Part shown: in pieces, positions 38,501 to 47,660 of the stretch | How the letters are laid out: every line of letters begins with the position of its first letter | Position numbering within the stretch: the stretch's first letter is position 1 | Assembly: GCF_001649575.2 (NCBI RefSeq) | Contig: NC_051431.1 | Location: 17,304,152 to 17,368,151 of the forward strand | Reading direction: 5' to 3' | Source of the DNA: Kryptolebias marmoratus | Taxonomy: Eukaryota > Chordata > Actinopteri > Cyprinodontiformes > Rivulidae | DNA: 64,000 bases | Made by a program: the position numbers and the translations under genes | Notes under the pieces: generated by a model | The model's database searches: none | What the model was told of the DNA's origin: nothing | What the model saw: the letters and a program-made list of their open reading frames with translations, nothing else

Positions 38501-41219
38501 TTTGTTGGGATATAGCTTTAGAATTATTAGAAACATACGGTTGTTCAGAAAACATTGCATTAACAAGTGATATTTTGTATTTATTTTTATATTCTGCATT
38601 TGCATGCCTAATTTATGACAATAATGGAGCCGGTCAACACCATGGCTTTGCTGGTTTTAATAAACAAATGAAGCACAGTGCTGCAACTAGTGCTAAATAA
38701 TCATTTAGAGAGAAATTATACCAGTTATTTGACCGAATTTTATACACCACACATAAAAACCCCTGTAGGGCGATAAGCAAGGTATATGGTTACATATTTT
38801 TTTCAAGAATTTGTAGGAAAAAAAACATGTATTTCAGCCTAAATGTTTGGAAACTCTGAGCTATATTTACTGTCACTACTACGTGTCTTTGCTACCACCA
38901 ACACAGATTTTGTTAGTGTACTGGTAGTAAAAAATTGAAGAGTCTGAGCAGAAGGTGGACATCACAGGGTGTCCCTATGACTCATTGGGGTTGTGGTAAA
39001 TCTTCTTGGTAGGCTGAGATTGAAAATATGGCACTATTGCCACCTACTCACCTCCAAATCATTCCAGTCATTCTGTACTGTATGTACTCAGGTTAGGTAT
39101 AAATACTTGGGTACTGAGTTTCTTTTACTCTATACTCATATATCCTAAATAATAATATAACTAAAATTAAAAAAAAAAAAAAAGTTTCTAACATGCCTTG
39201 TATTAAAACCGTGACAAAAGTAACTTGTGATAATAAATTACACTGAAAGACAACTTGAGAAATTGTTATGTTTTGTAAAAGATCAGAACAATTATCTGAG
39301 TTCAGGCTGGAGACAGAATTAGTTTAGCAAACAATTAGAGGAAAAAGAAGTTCCTTTTAATACATGTCATTGAGGGAATCTGAAGTTTCTGCAGTCACCT
39401 GGGGGGCAAAGATTAGACAGACTATGTATTTGTGCTGGTATTCATGCCTCTGGGCAAACTTATACTTTCTAATCCAGCTATGTGGATGGAAGCTTGAAGA
39501 ACCAGAAAATGAGAAACGAGGAACAAGTGCAAACTCCAAAAAAGTAAACAGAACGAGCTAAAATAGCATTCAGCTTTTGGGGTTAGACGTCCTCTCGTCA
39601 GCGCAAGACAAACTGACTGATTGGAGCTGGTAAAATAAAAACAAAACCCTAACTTCTGTCCTTATATTTCCCACCAACAGAACTACTTAAACAAGACACG
39701 GGATAAAAACAACTTCATCAGGTGCAGGCAACTGTAGGTTAAAGGGACAGTTCAAATCTTTTGAAGTTCTGCGTAAGGTTGTAAATGACTAATATCTTAC
39801 CTGCTGTACATAACCCTTCGAACAACCTCAATTTAGGGAACAATAATTAATTGTGACTTTACTGACGAGCTTAAAGCTAGTTTGAGCAAGGCAAAGACCA
39901 AAGTGGATAGAAGCCATCTTAAAATAACTCCTACCTTAAATCAAAACAACACATCAGCTCATCTAAAAGCTATTTTATAAATCTTTACATCGCTAACAAT
40001 TTAGCTTTATATCAAATTTTAAGATTATTTGCAAGCACCTAGCTGTAGTGCTAACAGCAGGAATGATATTAATATTAGCTGGAGTAACCACGTCATATTA
40101 AAACTGTCAACAATGTAAAGGTTTATGAAATACTGTTGACATGAACCACTCTGAATTTTTGGAGGATTGGACTCGTTTAAAGCTGGCAGAAATCCACTTC
40201 GGTCTTGGCCCCGCTCAAACTAGCCTTTAGCTTGTCAGTCCTGTCGAAATTTAACTCCGTTTCTCCAAACTGAGGCCGATCGAAGAGCTAAACATTTACA
40301 CATGAAAAATCTGACAGTGGTATGAAAGGTTTATAAAACAGCGTTTGGACGATTTGCTATGATGCTTTTCAGACTGGAGTTGTTTTAACACAGCAACAAT
40401 CAGCTTGGGTCTTAGCTCTTAGAATGCCCTCATTTTGTAGAAATAAGAGTTTAATTCGGCCCGGATTAAGGAGCTATCTACAACAGGTAAGACACTGACA
40501 CTAACCTTTCCACAGAACCCCACTTCAAAAAGATCTGGACTATGGTTTTAAAGGGACCACCTGGCTTAATGTGCTACCTGTAGATGTACCACCTGGTTTG
40601 ACAAAACTGCCATATGCTCAAGAAAACAAAAATCCTATTTATTGTATTTTTTATTAATTCAAACACTGGTGGACAAGGTTCGGAGGCTTGTTTATTTGGG
40701 GGGAAAATCAATTAAATGAAACTGCAGAATCAAATCAACAGGCAGTAGTAATATAAACTGCTAATGCTTCATAAATTTAATTATAAACATCACGTCACGA
40801 GTGGAAACTTGCCTAGTAAACAGACATATCAATAGTGCAGGGGGGGACATGACACCATAGTTCCTTAGTAACACTGCCTCCCTCTATAATTTATATGTTT
40901 TGGTCGATGAAATATCTTGCCTGACACTTCCACACGGGGCTTAGCCAACACATCGAGTGCACACCCACACATCCTCCTCAAATATCACATAAAAATATGC
41001 ACTTCTAACCCCCTCTGTTCTCTACAAGCTGCGATATATACACTCGCTAAGCTCTCTGCTGCCAACCTTGGTTTCTAAACAATGCAAATCTAGCAGGTGG
41101 AAGATGTTGACCACGGCTGTTTCGACACGCCTGCTTCATCTTTAGGATCAGCTGCAGCCAAGACGGAGGGGGGGGGGGGNNNNNNNNNNNNNNNNNNNNN
41201 GGGGGGGGCTTCCATTCGG

Positions 41220-41257
<38 letters not shown>

Positions 41258-43950
41258 TGAACCCGAGTCAGGAAACGTCAAGCAACTAGTGGCCTCAGAA
41301 ATGGCTGATTATTAAGATGTGCTAAGCAGCAGCGTTGGTAGTCGAGTGTGACACAGAGCGGACAGCGGAGAGCGTGGGAGGACACACTTCCTCTGAGACT
41401 GTAAAATCGTTCTGAACGGTACCTAAAAAGGAACAATAAAAAAAAGGGGGGGGAGTGGAGTAGGGGGGCTGTTGTGAAATACCTTGATGCGCATTATGAG
41501 TAAGAAACCTGAGAGATTATTTCCCAATCATCTACTCCTTTCTTCTGAACATCTTGTGTACATGTAGCAATTGGTCAGGCCCACTTGTGCCCCAAAACAC
41601 TTACAGGTACAGATGATAACGTCTACATGAACAACAGTTAGACATGTGTTGATCACTTTCAAGCTGAAAAAGGTATTTTCTTTCATTTAGCACTTCTCCT
41701 AAAACAAAACATGAAGGGTTTAGAGTCTAGTGCTCCCCATGTGTGAGATTTATCTTCCTTAAATTGTGTTATTTCCTAATTTCAGCACAATAGATATTTA
41801 CTGCATTAAAGCCAGGACTGAGACAAACAACTACAAAGCAGACAAAGCCCTCAATAGCTCAATAAATGCATGACAATAAATATTTGATCAAAGCTGCGAG
41901 GACATTTTTTCCACTTAACTGACCAACGTGTTTACTACTCCTCCAGAAATCCAAATGACTCACAGCCCAGTTCAAAGAATTACTTTGAGGAGGAAATGAC
42001 ACAAAACAACACGACCAACCTGGATCCTCTGCTTTCACACAAACAAAGAGGCGTTTAGAGTTTTTGTTTGACCAGCATTAGCTGCTAGAAATGAGCTGTA
42101 AAATGTGTCGTGTGGGTAAAACGTCCAAAGGAGAGAGGAGGGTGGGGGAGGAAAAAAAAAAAGTTTTAATGACCATACGGTGGTTTTGTTTCATGCAGAT
42201 ACTACTCACTTTACACTCACCCCAAACACTCATACACAGCACAGCATAAACACAGCTCAGCTATGTTTTTTGTGTCATGTGTCAATCACATTTTATGCAA
42301 GGTCATTATTGCCAAATCTGACATTTCGTACTTCCACTGCCCTACAGCATGGCGTCTGGTGGCATTTTGTTTTGGGACAGACAAAACGTGTGCGCTCCGA
42401 CCCGGCCTGTCATCACGTTAAATCAGCTCAACAGCGAGCCCAAATCTGAAACTAGTATTCATGAAACTTGTTCAAAAAGTTTACAGTTTGAAGAGTGACA
42501 GGACGTTGATTTGGTGTGCAACTAACATAATCAAGAAATTAAATTTTAAAAAAATTCTGGTTTTACCTGACGCTTTTGTCGAAGACCTTGGTGCGAAATA
42601 CTTCCTCCTGATCCAGACTTATGGTGCAAAATGTGCAGAGATCTTTTTGTCTATTTGGACCCGAAACGGAGCCCAGGTTCTTAGCTTCACCTGCAACAAA
42701 AAAAAGAAATGGGGGAAAAAAAAAAAACAATAACCATTATCATCCTGATGAACAGCAAAATCACAACAATCTTCCCCAGAAATAAAGAAAAAAAAACGAA
42801 TTATTAACTTCTGTCAAAAACATGTTTATACTGTCAATCCTCACTCATTTTATTAAGAGTATCAATAATAGTTTTTCCATTAAACAAGTGCATTCTAGCT
42901 AATTTATAAAACTGAAACATTCATATCTTCAGCTTTAAGGTGCCGGTATCTCACTGCGACTGTCAAAATTTGGAATCAAATATCCTAGTTTTTTGCAGTC
43001 TCATTGAATTCTGAATGTTTGAGAAGAAGCGGCCGTGAGGTTAAGCTTTGAGCGGCAGGTTTCTGAAACTGTGGCCCATTTCTGTGTGCATGGTTTGCCG
43101 TGCACATTATCTTATCGCTCGTCCCGTACCCACCATGTTTGTGATTTAATCTGTCAACGGGAAGATTTGGACCAGTTTTTCCAATAATCATTGTTTCTCG
43201 TCAGCGTTGTTTCAAAACCTGGACATTTGCCTCGGATGTTTTTATTTATTTATTTTTTTGAGAAGTGGCGAGTTCCCGTACAGGAGTCAAGTTGCAAACT
43301 CTAGCAACGACTCCGTGATTGTTTTGAGTGAAGCACAGATTTTTTTTGGAACATATTCAAAACCTGACAACACCGTGCTCCTCAACTCGTGCGAGGAAGC
43401 TAAGGACCGCCGAGAACGTCCCAAGACGTTCCGTTCGCCAACTTTTTGCAGCCCAGATAGATACCACCTTAACCCTGCTGCTGCCCTTGGGTCAAACTGA
43501 CCCTTGAGACCTCAGCAGGGTTACATCTAATAATTCAGCGCAGTGCAAAAACAGAAGTCCTGAACTCTGCCAACCTAAAATAAAACAAAAAAACAAGTGA
43601 CCAGACATGATAAAACAAATAACTTGCCAGTGACTCAGACTGTGCACAACCAGATCTTAATTGATAGCACATTCATAACTGCAGTCACACTTTTTACAGC
43701 ATGTTCTCTGATGTCTGACATCCTCGTGCCGACTTAGGGCGCAGGCGCTCCTGCCAGTCGCTCGGGCGAACTCGCAGAGCGGATGTAGCTCGAGCAGACT
43801 CGAGGCTCATATGTGGTTAAAAACATGAAACACTGACTTCCTCAGCATAACCAGTGGCGACAGCACAACGCTGATTCACAAATGACAAACACCTTTGTAA
43901 CACACACCACTTCCATTACACTGCATGCAGACACTGATTACATGCCATGC

Positions 43951-43988
<38 letters not shown>

Positions 43989-46257
43989 GGTGGGGGGGGC
44001 AAACACATAAAATACATTTTAAAAAAGCCCACAAAATCTGTGCTGGAATAGCCACTGTCTGTAACTTTAAACTGATGGATTAAAGAGGCGGTGGGAGTCT
44101 AAATTAGTCTTCTAACTGGATCGGTTCACCAAGTCCAGTCAGGAGCACCGTTTGGAAAAGCCACCAATGAGATCAGCTGTTAAACAGACTATTAATAAGA
44201 GAGCGCGGCTAATTTTAGAAATGGTCAGTAAAAACGGCAACTAGTTGCCACTAAGCTAATACCAAGCTGACCTAGTGTGGGCGTGGGGCACAAGCACGTA
44301 TTACAAACCCTGCCGTCATCGCTTCACCGCCGTAACATTTCCACTGAAACACACATTTCACTCTGAAATCAATGAAACGACAGTCAGATAAAAGGGTCCA
44401 ACGCACCCGGATCAGTTTCTGAACCGAAAAACTAAGCAAATACGTCCACGTGGGGAAAAAACAAAAAAACAAAAAACACTACACGAGGCTCATAAAGCCT
44501 TAAAAAGATTTCAACTTCAGAGAGTACCACCTTCACTGACGTTATGCTAAAAGAAAACGGCCCAAATGTGAACGAGGAAGAATGGAGTTTCGCAAGACAG
44601 CAAAGTGAGCTACATGCCATGATAGTTCCTCAATTTTTGTTCTGCTTACTGTTTTCTCATTAATTCATAGTAGTGAAACTGACATTTGCCTTTCTATTGT
44701 GTGCATAGGCATTGAAAGGTTGAAGCCGACCCCCCCACCCCCTCACAATAAATTGATGTTTTTCAAGCCGCTTTACTTGGGGGGGCACTTGCCACACCTC
44801 AGCTTCAAAACGTTTCTCTTAGGCTCGCATCATTGATAAATCGTGCAGCTTTTTAAACATGACAACAGCAACCATTTTTTTGTTGTTTTTTTTATAACAA
44901 ATGAGTGTATTTACAGCTGACTTTAAGCAGTTTCCCTTTTAAATATTGACTGCGTGTTTCTTTTTAAGTCAACAAAACTAATAGGAATTACCTGAAAACA
45001 TTAATACGAACAACTAACTTATGAGCTTAATCAAATCTGCAGCAAAACACAATCATTGGTCCACTACTTTATTTATTTTAGTTTGAGTCTCAAAATATGA
45101 GGAGACTTAACTTTTTGTAGAGATTTGCAAAAACACATCCTGGACCAAAACAAAACATATCTTAAAAACATGAATATTGCACCGAATCAGCCCAGACTAA
45201 AGATATTACCCACGGATACATCTTGCTTTGAAAGTGACTTCTCATTTTGTGTCTTTAATGACTAACCTGCTTTTGCTTGCTAAATGACTTGGTCCAGCAT
45301 GTAAAATGGGTAACTCTTTCCTGTTTACGCTTTAGTCTTTATTGTTCTGACAAATGATGAGACTCCCCACTTTAAACCCCATTTAAGTTATTGTCTCTGT
45401 AAAGAACTGAATGACCCTCCCCCCAAAAAAAAATTTGATATAGAGACTGAACTTACTTTATAACTCAGGATAGTAATCTGACATATTTAACATTAAAACT
45501 AAACATCAGGTTCTCAGCTACATCTGATTCAGTGTATTGATAAGTTTTGACAGCAACTCTCCTTTTTTTACACTGCATTTCTCTATTTGTGCATAAATGA
45601 TAAATATCACAGGGCAGCATTTTGAGCTGCCATAATAAAGCACAATAACAAACTACGAAGAGGCTTTTGACAACCCAAATGAAAGCCCTGCTGTGTTTTT
45701 GGGTCCCAGAATCTGACGGGTCACAGATTCTGGCAGCACACCTGTGTTCAGCGACGATAAAGCTGAATGGGCTAGCTGAGCGACGACGCACACTGAGAGC
45801 GGCTGGTAGTAGCTAGCTCCCAGGAAGCTCTGCTCAACGAAAACAGGGCTAAATTCCCACGTAGAGCTCGGCATTTGTTCGAAGGACCCAACTGCCGGCG
45901 GTCAAGCCGTTAAGCGACTCGTGGTGACACGTAGAGCCAGCTAGCAGGAGCTGCTAGCATGCTAACTTGACGTTAGGCACCAGCAGGCAGCAGAGCCCGC
46001 TGCTCTCAAGTGCCCGTCTCTGCCTTCACTCTGTCGGCTGTTGATAGATAGCACACCGCGCCCCTCCGGGTTCCTCCTGTCTCGCCGTTCGGCTCTTCTC
46101 CCGACCTCGCTTCCCCCCCACCCCCCACACACACTGTGTGTGTGTGTGTGTGCGTATGTGTGTGTGAGACGCATCGCCCACCCGGTCAGTCACACTTACA
46201 TATTTTACCCCGCAGACTCTGTAAAATCCGAATCCTAGCGTCGTCCTCTTCCGCCAT
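16103..46257 (-). CDS. rasa2: rasa2 - Ras GTPase-activating protein 2 (GAP1m), 24 coding exons
   Basis: RASA2 stimulates GTP hydrolysis by Ras at the plasma membrane, with C2 and PH modules for membrane contact. Coding exons in transcript order: 46257-46200, 42690-42567, 38057-37954, 37855-37761, 33365-33289, 30957-30874, 30039-29967, 29865-29792, 29293-29192, 25327-25174, 24878-24730, 24482-24368, 24053-23979, 23827-23704, 22311-22205, 22107-22024, 21903-21826, 21744-21671, 20487-20381, 20121-20039, 19429-19221, 18514-18411, 17973-17793, 16133-16103. They sum to 2,466 nt, giving 821 residues and TAA, with every junction in frame and every intron GT/AG; the human protein is about 850 aa. RASA2 rather than RASA3 is chosen because of [27 protein letters not shown] and the NPIVGK C-terminus, and because of the neighbours rnf7 and zbtb38. 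Exon 1 also exists as a near-identical copy at 53434-53491. Confidence 0.95.
16640..17368 (+). mobile_element. LINE 3' fragment ending in (ATGG)n, in rasa2 intron 23
   Basis: Plus-strand copy of the same retrotransposon family as at 4100-4670. Recognisable pieces include 'cacctacggtcacgagctat', 'gtcagctgaggtggtctgat' and 'ctggcctgggaacaccttgg', with the tail 'gatggatggatgga' at about 17350-17366. The frame is broken many times. Confidence 0.8.
17632..17637 (-). terminator. rasa2: Candidate intronic poly(A) signal of rasa2
   Basis: AATAAA on the minus strand about 150 bp beyond the in-frame TAA that is read if the exon 23 donor is ignored. It would give a short transcript without the last 31-nt exon. 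No usage evidence. Confidence 0.3.
18771..19063. mobile_element. 293-bp MITE-like element in rasa2 intron 21
   Basis: The ends form a 22-bp inverted repeat with one mismatch, built on ACACATCAAATGTTTAA (18776-18792) and TTAAACATTTGATGTGT (19042-19058). The interior has no recognisable gene. It lies 158 bp from exon 21. Confidence 0.65.
19221..21744 (-). CDS. rasa2: rasa2 exons 18-21: PH domain and BTK zinc motif
   Basis: Exons 18-20 give VVLKEG, then [20 protein letters not shown] and [10 protein letters not shown]. This is the PH fold that binds phosphoinositides in this family (about residues 580-690). Exon 21 continues with [22 protein letters not shown], the last PH helix, and then the BTK-type zinc motif with H690, C701, C702 and C712. 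The spacing H-x10-C-C-x9-C is exactly that of BTK. In exon 19 the stretch after KEG ([15 protein letters not shown]) is more diverged from the mammalian sequence than the rest. Confidence 0.94.
19515..19850 (+). repeat. Dispersed repeat, family B, copy
   Basis: Carries 'caagatggccaccacagcta' and 'agtcagttttacagatattg'; lies in rasa2 intron 20. Confidence 0.6.
20938..21424. repeat. Long inverted repeat (hairpin) in rasa2 intron 18
   Basis: Arms at about 20940-21044 and 21320-21422 are complementary over about 100 bp with only a few mismatches and a 5-bp indel. A further 22-bp inner stem pairs about 21047-21068 with about 21213-21235. The right arm has about 85 extra GC-rich bases between the two paired parts. 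Arms are GC-rich, unlike the surrounding intron. Transcribed, the RNA would fold into a long near-perfect duplex. Confidence 0.8.
21633..21663. repeat. (CAT)10 microsatellite next to a splice donor
   Basis: Ten CAT units ending only 6 bp inside rasa2 intron 18 from the exon 18 donor (minus-strand gt at 21670-21669). Confidence 0.95.
21826..25327 (-). CDS. rasa2: rasa2 exons 10-17: linker and RasGAP catalytic domain
   Basis: Exon 10 ([38 protein letters not shown]) links C2B to the GAP domain. Exons 11-17 cover about residues 316-559. Landmarks are [32 protein letters not shown] with the predicted arginine finger R372, [13 protein letters not shown], and [19 protein letters not shown] with the family FLR and SP signature. 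[17 protein letters not shown] and the SFKESYM helix follow. All catalytic landmarks are intact, so an active GAP is expected. Introns here are short (81-314 bp except intron 14), in contrast to the 5' half. Confidence 0.95.
22440..22705 (-). repeat. Dispersed repeat, family B, copy
   Basis: Reverse orientation copy with 'gtggtggccatcttgaatcg' and 'gtctataaaactgactgag' in rasa2 intron 14. Confidence 0.6.
23184..23635. mobile_element. Non-autonomous DNA transposon (TA-flanked MITE), copy 2
   Basis: A 452-bp element flanked by TA on both sides (23182-23183 and 23636-23637). The left end CCGTATTTTCCAGACTATAA and the complement of the right end CTGTATTTTCCGCACTATA form terminal inverted repeats. 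It shares its sequence with 7093-7588. It lies in rasa2 intron 14, 68 bp from exon 14. TA duplication suggests a Tc1/mariner-like mobiliser, but no transposase is present. Confidence 0.8.
25970..26110 (+). repeat. Dispersed repeat, family B, partial copy
   Basis: Short piece with 'cagtatctgtaaagctgtat' and 'tgacatcatggcaacataga' in rasa2 intron 9. Confidence 0.4.
26142..26174. other. Poly-T/poly-G run with one N
   Basis: A T run, then 13 G, then one N at 26174. It looks like a sequencing or assembly weak point, not a gene feature. Confidence 0.8.
26745..26950 (-). repeat. Dispersed repeat, family B, copy
   Basis: Contains 'ctcagtatttgtaaaactga' and 'gtagtggccatcttgaatta'; in rasa2 intron 9. 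Confidence 0.6.
28020..28945 (+). mobile_element. LINE 3' fragment in rasa2 intron 9
   Basis: The plus frame at 28535-28726 keeps [17 protein letters not shown], then [10 protein letters not shown], then [15 protein letters not shown], the C-terminal block of fish LINE reverse transcriptase. Frame shifts before and after, and the lost 5' part, show a dead copy. It ends with a remnant of the (ATGG)n tail near 28940. Confidence 0.85.
29192..33365 (-). CDS. rasa2: rasa2 exons 5-9: C2B domain
   Basis: Exons 5-9 encode [79 protein letters not shown] and [20 protein letters not shown]. This is the second C2 domain, about residues 128-264. The NPxF and DPY motifs of the C2 fold are present. The lysine cluster KKTKVKKK is also present in the mammalian protein and suits binding to acidic lipids. 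Confidence 0.94.
33440..33870. repeat. Foldback repeat, family A, copy
   Basis: Begins near 'gttaatatcttacctgttgt' with 'acctcagtttggaggaac'. The far half has the complementary 'ctccaaacggaggttgttta' and ends 'ctgaactgttgctttaaa'. It lies in rasa2 intron 4. Confidence 0.65.
33871..37760. other. rest of rasa2 intron 4, no gene seen
   Basis: AT-rich intron. It holds a poly-A plus (TA)n composite (35464-35539) and a 21-bp unit repeated twice near 35565-35610 ('aactaaaatgggagatatt'). I see no exon, RNA gene or strong repeat otherwise. Confidence 0.5.
35464..35539. repeat. Poly-A run joined to (TA)n
   Basis: About 32 A then about 22 TA units, as often grows at the tail of a retroposed element. 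I could not identify the body of such an element upstream. Confidence 0.9.
37761..42690 (-). CDS. rasa2: rasa2 exons 2-4: C2A domain
   Basis: Exon 2 gives [18 protein letters not shown] then [19 protein letters not shown]. Exon 3 gives [20 protein letters not shown]. Exon 4 gives [20 protein letters not shown] and ends NSEVQ. Together with exon 1 this is the first C2 domain, about residues 12-127. Compared with the mammalian protein, the loop after the first strand ([12 protein letters not shown]) is two residues longer and poorly conserved, while the rest aligns well. Introns 2 and 4 are more than 4 kb; intron 3 is 98 bp. Confidence 0.93.
38185..38410 (+). repeat. Dispersed repeat, family B, copy
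   Basis: Contains 'caagatggccaccacagcta' and 'aaaactctcattagatgaac'; in rasa2 intron 2, just before a 119-codon open stretch (38344-38700) of unknown nature. Confidence 0.6.
39738..40560. mobile_element. Foldback element, family A, most complete copy
   Basis: About 820 bp. The start ('ttaaagggacagttcaaatc' followed by 'ttttgaagt') and the end ('cacttcaaaaagatctggac' followed by 'tatggttttaaaggga') are inverted relatives over about 30 bp. Inside, 'acctcaatttagggaac' and 'tctccaaactgaggccg' pair in the same inverted way. There is no coding capacity. It lies in rasa2 intron 2. Confidence 0.7.
41180..41200. other. Assembly gap (21 N) in G-tracts
   Basis: The gap is bordered by G runs on both sides and followed by a (CA)n microsatellite (41223-41255). 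No coding exon is affected. Confidence 0.98.
42985..43480. repeat. Family C-related stretch in rasa2 intron 1
   Basis: The word near 43003 ('attgaattctgaatgtttga') and several following pieces echo the 10455-11075 element, but the ends are not clear. Confidence 0.35.
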
Positions 46258-46660
46258 GGTCAGGGCTGAGTGTTGTTGCTGCTCCGGTGCATTCAGCGCT
46301 GTTTTATCATCATATCCGTTTATGAATGCAGACAGAGTGGAGGAAAGCCAGCCCCACCGCCGCGTCACGTCGGGTCTCGTAAAAAACTGTTGCTTTAAAA
46401 CATTCACCGCTTCCTCCGGAGTCCTCTCGGCTGTCGCAGCAGCGCGTAGCTGTCAGGAGTTTAAAAAAAAAGGATTGAAGGTGTCTGTGCGGCGTGGTGT
46501 ATTATGCAATAACGTCTTAGACTTGGAGTTGTAGCGCTAGCGCTGCTAGCTAACCTCGGATAGCTGCGCTCGAGCGAACTGTGTCCGTTGGAGACAACAC
46601 GCTCATGTGCGCGTGAATGAGCCGACAGCCGCCCCTGGACACATCACTGAACTGTAGCGA
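45830..46660 (-). promoter_or_regulatory. rasa2: rasa2 CpG-rich promoter region
   Basis: CpG-dense sequence surrounds exon 1 and extends upstream to about 46660 (words such as 'gcgctagcgctgctagc', 'ccgccgcgtcacgtcgg'). It stands out from the AT-rich flanks. No clear TATA box was seen. The identical copy is at 53064-53894. Confidence 0.55.
46200..46257 (-). CDS. rasa2: rasa2 exon 1 (copy nearer to exon 2)
   Basis: ATG at 46257-46255, then [18 protein letters not shown] and one base of a split cysteine codon, followed by a strong gtaagt donor. The start is short compared with the alanine-rich mammalian RASA2 N-terminus and resembles RASA3 in length, but LQSLRGKI is RASA2-like. The ATG context is gccATGg, a good Kozak match on the minus strand with a purine at -3. 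Confidence 0.9.
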
Positions 46661-46949
46661 GAGGAGAGACCCAAAACAGCTGAAAGGTGACTGGAAACAC
46701 ACATTTTGGAGCCTACGGATTCAAATTACCACGGAGAGGCTTCACATTTCTAATCTCTAAACTGTCCGGTGCCAAAAAAAAAAACAACTAAAAATACAAA
46801 CAGGAGAGACTGGGGTTTCCTGAAAGAGATGCAGAGGTGAACGCGAAGTGTTAAGTGAGTTTGGAGAAAGTTGTTGAATTAAATAACGTTAAAACGACCA
46901 GAAACGAATAGAAAATAATCATAATAATATAAAACTTAAATACAAGCTA

Positions 46950-47660
46950 AAATTAGCAAAACTGTTGGTAAAAATTACAGTTTGCACAAAGTAGCTACCT
47001 GAACTATAGCTGAAAAACATAAATAAGCAAAGTTGTAGCAAAATGTTGAAATTAGCAAAACTGTAGCTAAAAGATAAAACTGCCTTAATGGTAGCTAAAA
47101 GATCAAATTAGCAAAACTGTCGTTCAACTTCGCAAAAAAGTTGCTAAAGGCTAATTGTAGCAAAACTGTTGGTAAAAGATCAAAATTGGAAAAAAGTAGC
47201 TAAAAGCCTAAATCATACGCACCATAGCTACAAACATAAATAAACTAAATTTTAGCTAAATGCTAAAAAATAGCAAAACCTTAGCTAAAAGGTAAAATAG
47301 CCATAATGGTAGCTACAAACTAAAATTAGCAAAATTGCAGTTAAATTCAACAAACTTTTAGCTAAAAGCTAAATATAGCTAAACTAGCTTAAAGCAAAAG
47401 TTAGGGAAAGGCCTAAATGCTAAATGTAGCTAAACTAGCTAAAGATTAAAATGAGCAAAATTAGAGCTAAACGCTGAAAATAGCAAAACTTTAGCTAAAA
47501 GGTAAAACAACTGTAATGGTATCTACAAACTAAGATTCTCAAAATTGTAGCTAAAGTAAGCAAAATCTTAGCTAAAAGCTAAATGTAGCAAAACTAGCTA
47601 AAGATTAAGATGAGCAAAATTGTAGCCATAAGCTAAAACTAGCATAAAGGGGTACAAATA
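46950..47660. repeat. AGCTAAA-type degenerate minisatellite
   Basis: About 700 bp of imperfect units built from 'agctaaaa', 'ttagcaaaac' and 'tgtagctaaa', about 700 bp upstream of the rasa2 start. A copy lies at 54184-54894. Confidence 0.8.

Noticed and set aside
46136..46534. 132-codon plus-strand frame over the rasa2 promoter, and its copy at 53370
   Set aside because: Antisense shadow of the CpG-rich promoter and exon 1 that starts in a TG repeat; no homology or splice pattern.
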